A DNA stretch of 58,328 nucleotides from Halorussus pelagicus (GTDB taxonomy: Archaea > Halobacteriota > Halobacteria > Halobacteriales > Haladaptataceae): the NCBI RefSeq assembly GCF_004087835.1, contig NZ_CP035122.1, positions 1 through 58,328 of the forward strand, given 5' to 3'. Positions 7,221 through 15,703 of this stretch are shown one piece after another. The first letter of the stretch is position 1, and the number at the start of each line of letters is the position of its first letter. The notes under the pieces are model-generated. The model made no database searches. It worked only from the letters and a program-made list of their open reading frames with translations, and was not told the origin of the DNA. The position numbers and the translations under genes are program-made.

Positions 7221-10121
7221 TTATTCGTCACTCGACTCGTCTCGGTTCTCGCGCTGAAGTCGGAGCGTCGCCGCGTAAAAGCCGTCTGCGAGGTTGTTCG
7301 CCCGACGTTTCAGTCTCGACGGTTTTCCGTCGAACATTTCGTGGAGAACTTCGTCCACGAAGAATTCGGCGTAGTATTCGACGCGTTCGTCGTACGTCCC
7401 GCCGTGGTCGCTGTCTTCGTGTTTGACGCGATGGACTTGCTCGCTCCGTCCGGGAAGCTTCCCGACGCGGCCAGCCACGGCGTCGATAGCGTCCTGTCGA
7501 GACATTTCTACGGGGCCGAACTCCTTGACTGCCTTGACGCTCTCGCGGAACACACGCTCGATTGCGTACGGTTTGTCGTTCCACTGAACAGGCCGTATCA
7601 CGTCGAACGCGCGTTCTGCAAGCTCGCGTATCGTATCGCTTGTCATGGTGTCTGAATTGATAGTCATTCCAGTTCGTTCGTCCAGTATTCGCGCTTCCTC
7701 CAGCAGATACTGCGCGTTCCTGCCATCATCGGCTTGCGCGATTCGCTTCAACAGGTGCGACCCCGGAAGGAACTCGTTCCGAGTTACGCGGAGGAACTTC
7801 GCAAACAGGGCGTCGTTGCGCTCGCTCCCGTATCCGAGGCGAACGAGTGCCGCGGCCGCTCGAAGCCGAGAGTCGAGGTCTGAAAGTGAGATCGAACTTC
7901 CATAGAAGTCGTGGACTTGCGTAAACCCACCGCCAATGTGGGCGAACTCTCGGAAGTCGCGGCCACGTAGGTCCGGTACTGGTGACTCCGAGACGTGAAC
8001 ACGAAGGCTAGCGTACGCCCCGAGCGCGAGCGCGACGAAGACGCCGAAAAACTGGAACTCGGTCTCGTTGTCTTTCGGCTTGAAGTAGCTGAGTGTCTGT
8101 GCGCCGTACTGGCGTGCAGGCTCGAAATCCTGACTCAGCGACTCCACCATCGAACGGCCGGTCTCCTCGTCGGCGAGGGCACTCATGAACTCAGCGAGAG
8201 CATCCCCATCGTCGGAGATGTCGAGGACGGCCTCCGCGAGTCGCCCAAGTTCGGTCCGGCGCTCGCCATTCATTTCGTCAGCAAATCGACTGTATGACTG
8301 CCACGATAACGGCGTGTAGAAGTAATCTGGGACGAGGTGGATGAATAGCCGTCCGGCCTCACGTCTGCTCGACCCGGTTTCTCGAAGTGAGAACTCGACT
8401 TGGCACGGAATGCAGACGAGGAGGTTATCAGGTTTTCCGGCGTCTACGGGGACGTGGTTCGAGTAACCTGCTTGGAGCGTACTGAGCGATTTCGGGGCTT
8501 CAATGTCGCTCTTCCGCGTACTCGTCGTTCCGCGATTACACAGCACGCAGGTCTTGCCACGTCGCTTCCCGTGGTACTCCTCGAACGGGTCGGACACCTT
8601 GGTGTCAGCTTGTGGAAGCGGTCGCCCTTCGACCGACACGACATCAGCGAGATATGCACGAAGTTCAGTACGAATATTCCCCGCTTGTGCTGTTTCGACG
8701 ATGGGTTCCCAGTCGTCATCGAGTACGTCAAGCCCTGCGATAACTCGCTGTCCGAGGTCGCGATAGTCGGTTACGCCGTCATTCAGCAAGAACTGCCCGA
8801 TACCGTAGGCGTAGTCCCACTTGCCGCCCGCTTTGAGGTCCACATCATCGTTTTCTGCAACGTCCAGCAATCCGTCTCGAACGCCGTCCGGCACGTCGAA
8901 CACGTCGCACGTTACTTCGAGACTTGACCGCTCCTCGTCGCTCTCGTTCAACACTGGGTCGATGAATGCCCGTCGAACAGTGTAGACGAATCGCGCGAGT
9001 CCGACGGGTTCGCGCGTCCGCTCAATGTCGAAGGGTAGGTAGGCTTCGAGTTCGGCCATCGCGTCGGCCATGCTGTCGGTCGGGTCTGATTCGGGGTCGG
9101 CATCGCTGATTGCCTTCAGGGCGACTGCTTCCAGAATCTTCCGCGGGCCAGTGTAGAAGAAATCCTGTGCGTTGATTCCGTAGAAGCCCTGCGACCGTGT
9201 GGCGAGATTCCCCGTCAGTTGCTTCGGGTCCTGATATGCTGGATGTGAGGACTGAACGTCAGCTTTGAGATGGTCGAAGAGATCGTCCACGAACGCATCG
9301 TCTACGTCCGGGACGACCGCATCCCCCTGAGCAAGATAGACGCACCCATCCTGATAGATAGCGATTGTTCGGTACTCGTATTCGGTCAGCAAGTCCCCGA
9401 CAGCGGCGTTCACCAGATTCGTCAGTACGCCCTTCACGTCGTCGAGGACGTGTCGCCGAAACACGAAGTCGGAACCGGGATACGCGGCGTCGAGTGCGTT
9501 CTGCGTCCGGTCGCTGGTCGCGTCCTCTGGCGTCTCGCTCGATGCGAGGGAATCCGCGAGGCGAACGAATGGCCGAAGTTTGTCGAACCGTCGCGTCGTC
9601 TGGTCGTGGTTCGCCGTCCAGTGGTCGTGGTGGTCGATGGCACACGAATGGAAATCTTCGATGCGGAGGTTCTCCGCGAACGACCCCAATTGGAATTTCT
9701 CGACGTACTCCTCGACTTCCGACTTCGGGATGTCGAATCGAGAGTCAGGGTCCTCATCTCGCTCGGCATCGAGTTTGTGCAGGTCGTGAACGACGAAAAG
9801 CGCGATTGTATCACGCAGGTCAGTCTCGTCCAGTTCGTAGCCGCCAAACTCTTCGATGGCCTCGTTTATCTGTGCGAGCGCGAAGACGCCATTCCGAACG
9901 TGGCTTACGAGCGACTGGTCGGTCTTGTTGTATTCGACGCTCTTGGCTGACTCGTAGGCCCACTCGTTGACGAGCAGAGGGTCGATTTCGGTTCGGTAGG
10001 TTTCGAGGACCTGTTGGGTCGTACTCCGCGTTTCCTCTGCGTCCTCCTCTGTCTCTTTCCCCTCGTGGTCGAAATTTTCGAGGGCAGGGCTAATCTGCTG
10101 TAGTCTCTCGTCTTTTGTCAT
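7221..10121 (-). CDS. cas10d: Type I-D large subunit Cas10d (Csc3) with HD nuclease domain
   Basis: A 966-residue protein. The N-terminal HD domain shows SHVRNG (His 74), VHDLHKLD (His 112-Asp 113) and FHSCAIDHHDHW (His 158 to Asp 166). A zinc site follows at Cys 525/528 and Cys 570/573. The length and HD-then-zinc order identify Cas10d rather than Cas8b, which lacks an HD domain. It recognises the PAM, anchors the R-loop and supplies the nuclease that works with Cas3'. No GGDD cyclase motif is seen. In studied I-D systems the small subunit Cas11d is made from an internal start in the 3' part of this gene, and no separate small-subunit gene is present here. Confidence 0.92.
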   Translation of the reverse strand: MTKDERLQQISPALENFDHEGKETEEDAEETRSTTQQVLETYRTEIDPLLVNEWAYESAKSVEYNKTDQSLVSHVRNGVFALAQINEAIEEFGGYELDETDLRDTIALFVVHDLHKLDAERDEDPDSRFDIPKSEVEEYVEKFQLGSFAENLRIEDFHSCAIDHHDHWTANHDQTTRRFDKLRPFVRLADSLASSETPEDATSDRTQNALDAAYPGSDFVFRRHVLDDVKGVLTNLVNAAVGDLLTEYEYRTIAIYQDGCVYLAQGDAVVPDVDDAFVDDLFDHLKADVQSSHPAYQDPKQLTGNLATRSQGFYGINAQDFFYTGPRKILEAVALKAISDADPESDPTDSMADAMAELEAYLPFDIERTREPVGLARFVYTVRRAFIDPVLNESDEERSSLEVTCDVFDVPDGVRDGLLDVAENDDVDLKAGGKWDYAYGIGQFLLNDGVTDYRDLGQRVIAGLDVLDDDWEPIVETAQAGNIRTELRAYLADVVSVEGRPLPQADTKVSDPFEEYHGKRRGKTCVLCNRGTTSTRKSDIEAPKSLSTLQAGYSNHVPVDAGKPDNLLVCIPCQVEFSLRETGSSRREAGRLFIHLVPDYFYTPLSWQSYSRFADEMNGERRTELGRLAEAVLDISDDGDALAEFMSALADEETGRSMVESLSQDFEPARQYGAQTLSYFKPKDNETEFQFFGVFVALALGAYASLRVHVSESPVPDLRGRDFREFAHIGGGFTQVHDFYGSSISLSDLDSRLRAAAALVRLGYGSERNDALFAKFLRVTRNEFLPGSHLLKRIAQADDGRNAQYLLEEARILDERTGMTINSDTMTSDTIRELAERAFDVIRPVQWNDKPYAIERVFRESVKAVKEFGPVEMSRQDAIDAVAGRVGKLPGRSEQVHRVKHEDSDHGGTYDERVEYYAEFFVDEVLHEMFDGKPSRLKRRANNLADGFYAATLRLQRENRDESSDE

Positions 10122-10125
10122 TTAT

Positions 10126-10956
10126 TTAGTTCACCTCTACAGCCACGTTACCACAACCCCTAGCTACTGCACTGCCGACGCCACTGTACTCGGCGAACAG
10201 AGCCAGAGCGGTCACTGCGTTCTGCATGCTCTCGCTCGCGTCTTTGAAACTGTACGAACAGGTGCCGGTGAACCCCTGCCGGAAGATAGGCTTCGAGTTC
10301 CCATCACCGTCGGTGACGCGATTCACGAGGACGCTCTGGGTCTCTAACGACCGTGTATCCGGCCGTTCGATGATGTGCGCCAGCAGGTCTTCGTCAGGGA
10401 TGGCGAACTCCACATTCTCTGGTGCGGTTTGGCACCATTTTCCCTGTAGAGAGGTGAAAACGGCTCCTCTGTGAGGGAAGGCAGTAGTTACGTCGCCTGC
10501 CTCCTCGATGCACGTCGTCGTCCGGAACTCCATCTCGATGGTTGGGTCCGAAAAGCCGTTCGCACGCGCGACGAGCGTTTCGTAGTCGGTGTTCTCGCTC
10601 TCGAACTGTTCAACGTGAAGGGTTCCATTCGTCAACTCCAGTTGGTCGCCATCGAGGACGAGGGCGCTGACGAGTGCCTGAAACACGTCTTCGTCGCGGG
10701 GGTCCACGACGCCGAGTGAGAGTTCGTAGGTGCGGTCGGCCTGGATGGTCTTGTGGTAGTCGCGGTCGCTATTGGCGAAGACGCCGAGCAGGCCGCTACA
10801 GTGGAGACTGCCGAGCGGAGAGTCGTGAACCCGCTCGCTGACAGTCTCATCCACGTCGTCGAGCGCGGCCAGTAGTGCGCTGTAGACGCTGTAGCCGTCC
10901 GAAATGGGAACTGGAAACGACGATTTAGGACGGACAATGAGTGTGATTTGGCGCAT
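10126..10956 (-). CDS. cas6: CRISPR RNA endoribonuclease Cas6
   Basis: A 276-residue RAMP protein and first gene of the operon. The C-terminal glycine-rich loop YSGVGSAVARGCGNVAVEV is the Cas6 signature, and the first ferredoxin-like unit starts MRQITLIVRPKSSF. Cas6 cuts pre-crRNA within the repeat to leave the 8-nt ATTGAAAC tag visible in both arrays. It starts at the ATG at 10956, is 4 bp from cas10d and faces csa3 across a 180-bp divergent promoter region. Confidence 0.92.
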   Translation of the reverse strand: MRQITLIVRPKSSFPVPISDGYSVYSALLAALDDVDETVSERVHDSPLGSLHCSGLLGVFANSDRDYHKTIQADRTYELSLGVVDPRDEDVFQALVSALVLDGDQLELTNGTLHVEQFESENTDYETLVARANGFSDPTIEMEFRTTTCIEEAGDVTTAFPHRGAVFTSLQGKWCQTAPENVEFAIPDEDLLAHIIERPDTRSLETQSVLVNRVTDGDGNSKPIFRQGFTGTCSYSFKDASESMQNAVTALALFAEYSGVGSAVARGCGNVAVEVN

Positions 10957-11136
10957 ATTAGTGGCCCAAGTGAGTTCTCACCATACGTTTTCGTGTTCTC
11001 CGTCCAACTGTTCGCAGAGGAATTGGTTAAACCCACCGACTGATTGACAAGACAGCACAACAATCGGATTCGCGGGCGTCGATTGCAAGGTCGTGCAACG
11101 GAACTATTATTTTGGAACGCACGGTAGTCTGACAGG
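10957..11136. promoter_or_regulatory. Divergent promoter region between cas6 and csa3
   Basis: This 180-bp gap must hold the promoters of the minus-strand cas operon and of csa3. For csa3, CTATTATTTT at 11104-11113 is a TATA-like box about 25-30 bp before the start codon, implying an almost leaderless mRNA. For cas6, TTTAACC on the minus strand near 11022-11031 is the best TATA candidate. A Csa3 operator is expected here, but no unambiguous palindrome is visible. Confidence 0.55.
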
Positions 11137-11793
11137 ATGCGCACGTATCTCTCGACGCTTGGCTATCACGAAACACGGCTTACGCGGCCGATACTCAAGC
11201 ACGGTATCGACGAGGGCGACGAAGTAGTCGTGGTGCGCCCCGACCAAGATGGAACCGACGACCGCGCGGCCGAAGCCCTCGATAGCGTCGAGGCGTTCGT
11301 AAGCGAAATCGAACCCAACGTCTGTTTTACCGTCGAAGGTGTGCCCACCGACGATTTCGGTGGCGCGCTCATAGCGTGTAGCGACGTTCTGCGGGCCGCC
11401 GAGGGCACGGTCGTCGTGAACTTCGGTGGTGGAGCACGCGAGGTACTCCTGCCACTCGCCACCGCCACGCTCGCACACGTCGAGTGTGTGGAGTCGGTGC
11501 TAAACTTCGGTGACACCGACCATGCTGTCCACGAGTGGACACTCCCGGACCTGACTGCGAATCCACCGGCCAAGACTTTGGACACGTTGCAGTTACTCGC
11601 AACTGTCGAGGAGCCAGTTTCAATTTCCGAACTGGCAGAGCAGAGTGCCGTCGCAAAGAGTACGGTGGGGCGTCACATCTCCCAACTGGCCGAGGCTGGG
11701 GCCGTCAACACTGAGCAAACGGGGAAGACGAAGCAAGTCGAACTCACCCTGACTGGCGAGATGCTCCTCCGAACCCAGACCGAATCGCTCTAA
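11137..11793 (+). CDS. csa3: Csa3-type CRISPR regulator (CARF + winged helix)
   Basis: This 218-residue protein has an N-terminal Rossmann-like CARF domain (residues 1 to about 125, with TYLSTLGYHETRLTRPILKH and VVVNFGGGAREVL). A C-terminal winged helix (about 140-218) has PVSISELAEQSAVAKSTVGR as its helix-turn-helix. Csa3 proteins regulate cas genes and leaders in archaea and can sense cyclic oligoadenylates through CARF. The gene lies between the cas operon (divergent) and leader 2, as expected of a local regulator. No cyclic-oligoadenylate synthase is encoded in this window, so any ligand would come from elsewhere in the cell. Confidence 0.88.
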   Translation: MRTYLSTLGYHETRLTRPILKHGIDEGDEVVVVRPDQDGTDDRAAEALDSVEAFVSEIEPNVCFTVEGVPTDDFGGALIACSDVLRAAEGTVVVNFGGGAREVLLPLATATLAHVECVESVLNFGDTDHAVHEWTLPDLTANPPAKTLDTLQLLATVEEPVSISELAEQSAVAKSTVGRHISQLAEAGAVNTEQTGKTKQVELTLTGEMLLRTQTESL

Positions 11794-11914
11794 GACGCAG
11801 GAGTCTTCATCGACCTTTTTAAACTCTCTGTACAGCCCCAGTCCACGAATCGAGGTCGGTGAGAGAGTCGATGAGAAACACTTATTGAGCTTGTAAAAGG
11901 AATTTCACCCCCCC
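11794..11914 (+). promoter_or_regulatory. CRISPR leader 2
   Basis: 121 bp between the csa3 stop and the first repeat of array 2. It contains GACCTTTTTAAACTCTCTG, CCCCAGTCCACGAA and CACTTATT in the same order as the inverted leader 1, followed by a C-run directly before the repeat. This fixes array 2 transcription as plus strand. TTTTTAAA near 11813-11822 and CACTTATT near 11879 are TATA candidates. Confidence 0.8.
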
Positions 11915-13048
11915 GTCGCAGAACCCAGAAAAGCCACCACGGCATTGAAACATGTCGGCGTACCTCGCGGGCACCATCCCGACGGTGGTCGCAGAACCCA
12001 GAAAAGCCACCACGGCATTGAAACATGTCGGCGTACCTCGCGGGCACCATCCCGACGGTGGTCGCAGAACCCAGAAAAGCCACCACGGCATTGAAACACC
12101 AGAACGACGCGCGAGTGGAACAGGAACAGAATGTCGCAGAACCCAGAAAAGCCACCACGGCATTGAAACAAGACCGAGGTCAAATCGTGCTGGCGTCGGG
12201 TCGGCGAGTCGCAGAACCCAGAAAAGCCACCACGGCATTGAAACGAGTCGGAGTGCGGATTCTCGGCGTTCTGGTGGTCGCGTCGCAGAACCCAGAAAAG
12301 CCACCACGGCATTGAAACTCCTGAACGTAGTCGAAGCCGGTTCGAAGGTCGGCGTCGCAGAACCCAGAAAAGCCACCACGGCATTGAAACACTCCGTCTG
12401 CGTTCGGGCACGCTCTTGGTAATGTCGCAGAACCCAGAAAAGCCACCACGGCATTGAAACAACGCGATGATCTGTTCGTCGAGGTCACCCTTCTCGAGTC
12501 GCAGAACCCAGAAAAGCCACCACGGCATTGAAACAAGACGCCTTCCGCCTGTCCTGCAATTTTGAGGAACGTCGCAGAACCCAGAAAAGCCACCACGGCA
12601 TTGAAACGTCGGGGTCGTTGCCCTTCTCGACAAACGGAACGACTGTCGCAGAACCCAGAAAAGCCACCACGGCATTGAAACCCGTCCCCTTCGCCGTCGC
12701 CGTTTCCGGGGACCCAACCGGTCGCAGAACCCAGAAAAGCCACCACGGCATTGAAACCTATCCTTGCCTCTGACGACGAAGTTTGAGTTTACCTGTCGCA
12801 GAACCCAGAAAAGCCACCACGGCATTGAAACACGAGCAATGCAACCGGAGTGTCGAAGTCGGAACGTCGCAGAACCCAGAAAAGCCACCACGGCATTGAA
12901 ACATTCAGGCCATGAGCCTCGGGATAATGGTGGACGGTCGCAGAACCCAGAAAAGCCACCACGGCATTGAAACTGCCCGAGCACAGCTTTGAGGTTGAAG
13001 GGCGGGAAGTGGTCGCAGAACCCAGAAAAGCCACCACGGCATTGAAAC
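11915..13048 (+). CRISPR. CRISPR array 2 (type I-D), 16 repeats, 15 spacers
   Basis: Repeats of 37 bp start at 11915, 11988, 12061, 12133, 12208, 12282, 12354, 12424, 12498, 12571, 12645, 12721, 12795, 12866, 12937 and 13012. The repeat begins GTCGCAGAACCC and ends GGCATTGAAAC. It differs from the array 1 repeat at three positions (5, 8 and 24). The first two spacers (11952-11987 and 12025-12060) are identical. No degenerate terminal repeat is seen after 13048. The spacers have no evident match elsewhere in this window by eye. Confidence 0.97.
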
Positions 13049-13220
13049 CCGACACGACTCTCCTCAAGGAGTTTCCCGAGCGCAAACTCGTCGTCGGTGG
13101 AGACGGCCGGTTCTTCGAGTTTGCTACCCACTATAGCGATGAGAACAGTCTACATTCCCGCTGATTCGGCTTCGTCGGCAGTCGTCCCTGTGATGATGAT
13201 AAGGACTACTCGGTACGTGA

Positions 13221-13381
13221 CCACCCCGTGTGAGAAATGAATTCAGCGATAGATTCTATCGTCGATAAAAAGCAAGAGAATCGAGACACCCCGTGTGCAA
13301 AATGAAATTTCGCACGTCGATACGGGACGCCACCGACGTGTCTTTCACGCACAGGGGGACACCCCGTGTGCGAAATGAAAT
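13221..13381 (+). other. ORB-like origin repeats downstream of orc1
   Basis: Three copies of a 22-bp motif (CACCCCGTGTGCGAAATGAA core) lie at 13221-13242, 13287-13308 and 13360-13381, all on the plus strand. A poorer inverted copy abuts the third at about 13339-13360. The same motif recurs on the other side of orc1, so these are probably Orc1 binding sites (origin recognition boxes). The rest of the 355-bp gap 13049-13403 shows no gene. Confidence 0.75.
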
Positions 13382-13403
13382 CCCGAACGAGGTTCACTCG
13401 GCG

Positions 13404-14750
13404 TCAATCATGCCCTCCAAAGAAATCCTTGACCTGCGTGTTGACTATCGACCTGAGCAAGCCTTCGTCACGTTCGACATCTTCGAGTCTGATATCTGTC
13501 TCGAGAGTCTCAGCGACGACTTCGGGATCATCAATGAATGTGTATTCTTTGTGGACACCGCTACCGTATCCACGGCCGCGTTTCTCGGACGTGACGAAAT
13601 TATACGTCTCCGCTTCTCTCATATACCGAAGATACGAATCACGAGACTTTTTCACGACATCTAGCATCTCGGTGAGAGATTGATAGACGCGGTATGCAAT
13701 AGTGTTCGGGACTGCGTTGAGATTCCGCTCGGAATAGATAGGGACGACGGCAGTGGCATAGAGCGAGAGTTTCTTCTGGGTCGAGAGTCCCTGCATCTGT
13801 GTCAGCGTGCGGTCGCGCTCGGCCTCCTCCTGCGCATCACGGACGTGCTCTTCTCGTACGGTCTCCTCGCTCCGGCGATCCGCAATCTCGCCAGCTTTCC
13901 GGAACAAGTCGATTGCTTTGCGTGCGTCACCGTGGTCCTGCGCCGCAAACGCCGAACTGAGTGGAATGATACCGTCTTCGAGGACGCCCTCCTGATAGGC
14001 GTCACGTCGTCGTTCCAGAATCGACTGGAGCTGGTTGGCATCATAATCTGAGAACACGACGTCTTGTGGATTGAAGGAACTTTCCGCTCGTCCATCAAGC
14101 TCCTCCATGAAGCGAGGGTCATTAGTGAGCGCAGCGACCGAGATGTGTCCCTCGATGTGGCCGAGTTGAGACGCTCGCGAGAGCTGATACAGCAATTTCG
14201 AGTACGCGGGTTCGTCGTTGGGGTCACGTTGACGGCCAACGAGGAGGTCAACCTCGTCAAGGATGATAATGACGGAGTCAAAGTGGTCACTCAAAATCTC
14301 GTAGAATCGATTCAACTTCCGGTCAGTCGAGACACCGCTTTCTGGAACGCCAGCCTCAACACCGGCTTCGACGGCCGCGTTTTCGACGAGTCGATAGACG
14401 GCACGGTCGTGGGATTTGATTGTCTGACAGTTGGTCTTGATGACGCCGAACTGGTCGCCTTGTGCGTCCGCCAGTTCGAGGATTTGCTGGCAGACGGCAT
14501 TGATAATAAGCGATTTCCCGGTCCCTGACGGACCGTAAAGAAGCATATTGGGAGGACGGTTGCCCTGAAGCACCGGTCGGAGATACGTGATGATGTCGTC
14601 TAGCTGTTGGTCGCGGCCGACGATTCTGTCTTCGTCGATGACGGCGTCTGGATCAAGCAGTCCCTTGTCTTTGAAGACGGAGTTCTGAACGCCTTCCTGA
14701 AGACGGCTCTTGATGGATTGGGAGAGGGACTGTTGGTCGTCATCGGCCAT
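13404..14750 (-). CDS. orc1: Orc1/Cdc6 replication initiator
   Basis: A 448-residue AAA+ initiator. Walker A is GPSGTGKS, Walker B is VIIILDEVDLL, followed by a sensor-1-like VAALTNDP. The C-terminal third carries the winged-helix domain (around YRVYQSLTEMLDVVKKSRDSYLRYM). Haloarchaeal plasmids typically encode a cognate Orc1 beside their origin. Here ORB-like repeats lie both downstream (13.22-13.38 kb) and upstream (14.8-15.4 kb). Autoregulation is likely because ORB copies sit in its own promoter region. Confidence 0.93.
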   Translation of the reverse strand: MADDDQQSLSQSIKSRLQEGVQNSVFKDKGLLDPDAVIDEDRIVGRDQQLDDIITYLRPVLQGNRPPNMLLYGPSGTGKSLIINAVCQQILELADAQGDQFGVIKTNCQTIKSHDRAVYRLVENAAVEAGVEAGVPESGVSTDRKLNRFYEILSDHFDSVIIILDEVDLLVGRQRDPNDEPAYSKLLYQLSRASQLGHIEGHISVAALTNDPRFMEELDGRAESSFNPQDVVFSDYDANQLQSILERRRDAYQEGVLEDGIIPLSSAFAAQDHGDARKAIDLFRKAGEIADRRSEETVREEHVRDAQEEAERDRTLTQMQGLSTQKKLSLYATAVVPIYSERNLNAVPNTIAYRVYQSLTEMLDVVKKSRDSYLRYMREAETYNFVTSEKRGRGYGSGVHKEYTFIDDPEVVAETLETDIRLEDVERDEGLLRSIVNTQVKDFFGGHD

Positions 14751-15557
14751 AGTAGCGATGAGTATGCCTCTACATAAATAGTTGCGGGAACCGTGTGCGA
14801 TATCAAATTCGGTGAATTCTGGGTATAGCAGGCTGATACAGAGAGCACAGTGAAGAGACGTTAGACCGTGGGCAAAGTCACCCTCGGAAGAGACCCCGCG
14901 TGCAAAATGAAAACGCGTAGTTACTCATAGTGTTTCTAATACAGAGTGTAAGCCATGAAAGACACGATTTCAGCGGGGTGAAAAGACGGAGAGTAACACA
15001 GAGCAAGGAAGTAAACGCTGGTCGAAACAAGTATAACGGATTCTTCATCAACCCCCACACCCCGTGTGCGAAATGAAATCGGTAGAGTAGTACGGAACGT
15101 TGCTAACAGTAGAAACGAGAGAAGTCTTGTTAGAGCAGCTAAAACGGTACTTTGTTGGAAGAGCACTTCGCTGAGACATTAATCAAGTAGAAATGATTTG
15201 ACTATAATGACGAGAAATGTGGATATTCATACAATAGCGACAAACTGCAGTGCGGATGTTGTTTAAAGAGTACAGGTATAAAGGTTTCTAATTATATAGC
15301 ATTCTTTAAAATCTACTGTAGAACTATTCTACCTGCTGAAATCCTGCGTTACCCGTGTATTTTGATTGAGTTCGACAGCACCCCACCCACACCTCCTGTC
15401 CAATTTCATTTCGCACACGGGGTGTGGGGGTTCTCTTTCTACCCGACTCTGCTCGCCAATGACAGCCTATACTACAATTGCGAGTACCCCCAGTTTGACT
15501 CTCGTGAATCTGCCGACCGCTTTTTTCACCACTTTCAACCACGATTTCCCCTCTCAC
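14751..15557. other. Replication origin: AT-rich stretch flanked by inverted ORB repeats
   Basis: This is the intergenic region between divergent orc1 and parA. ORB copies: a poor one near 14789-14811, then 14893-14913 and 15058-15079 on the plus strand, and 15403-15424 on the minus strand. Between the last two lies an AT-rich segment (about 15160-15340, with TTCTAATTATATAGC) suited to be the unwinding element. Oppositely oriented ORBs around an AT-rich core, next to orc1, is the standard haloarchaeal origin plan. A short ORF of about 76 codons across here is a shadow. Confidence 0.82.
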
Positions 15558-15616
15558 CTATTCCTGCTATTCATGAATAGCCTGCTATTCAAACTATCCA
15601 CGCTATCTATGGATAG
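15558..15616. promoter_or_regulatory. 9-bp-phased CTATT/AATAG array upstream of parA (candidate parS/operator)
   Basis: Pentamers of the type CTATT, AATAG, CTATC or GATAG start at 15558, 15567, 15576, 15585, 15594, 15603 and 15612, exactly 9 bp apart, in mixed orientation. This resembles the short phased, orientation-variable sites bound by ribbon-helix-helix partition proteins. It overlaps the parA promoter, so it may serve both partition and autoregulation. Confidence 0.65.
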
Positions 15617-15635
15617 CTATAAGTTAATCGCGTAG

Positions 15636-15703
15636 GTATCGACAGATAGTATGAGTAGTGAAAATAGCACGAATAGCATAGATAGAACAAATAGTCTGAA
15701 TAG
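15636..15703 (+). promoter_or_regulatory. 9-bp-phased AATAG/GATAG run overlapping the parA start
   Basis: AATAG-type pentamers start at 15645 (GATAG), 15654 (AGTAG), 15663, 15672, 15681, 15690 and 15699, again exactly 9 bp apart and here all in one orientation. An imperfect GTATC at 15636 keeps the phase. The run continues into the parA coding region, where it encodes the repetitive N-S-x residues at the N-terminus. Confidence 0.65.

Noticed and set aside
1478-10956. Reading the main cas operon as type I-B with Cas8b
   Set aside because: The large subunit carries an N-terminal HD domain and is 966 residues, Cas3 lacks HD, and Csc1/Csc2 features are present, so I-D fits and I-B does not.
11882-13131. 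Long ORFs (up to 408 codons) across 11.9-13.1 kb
   Set aside because: Same artefact in array 2 (recurrent FQCRGGFSGFCD peptides).
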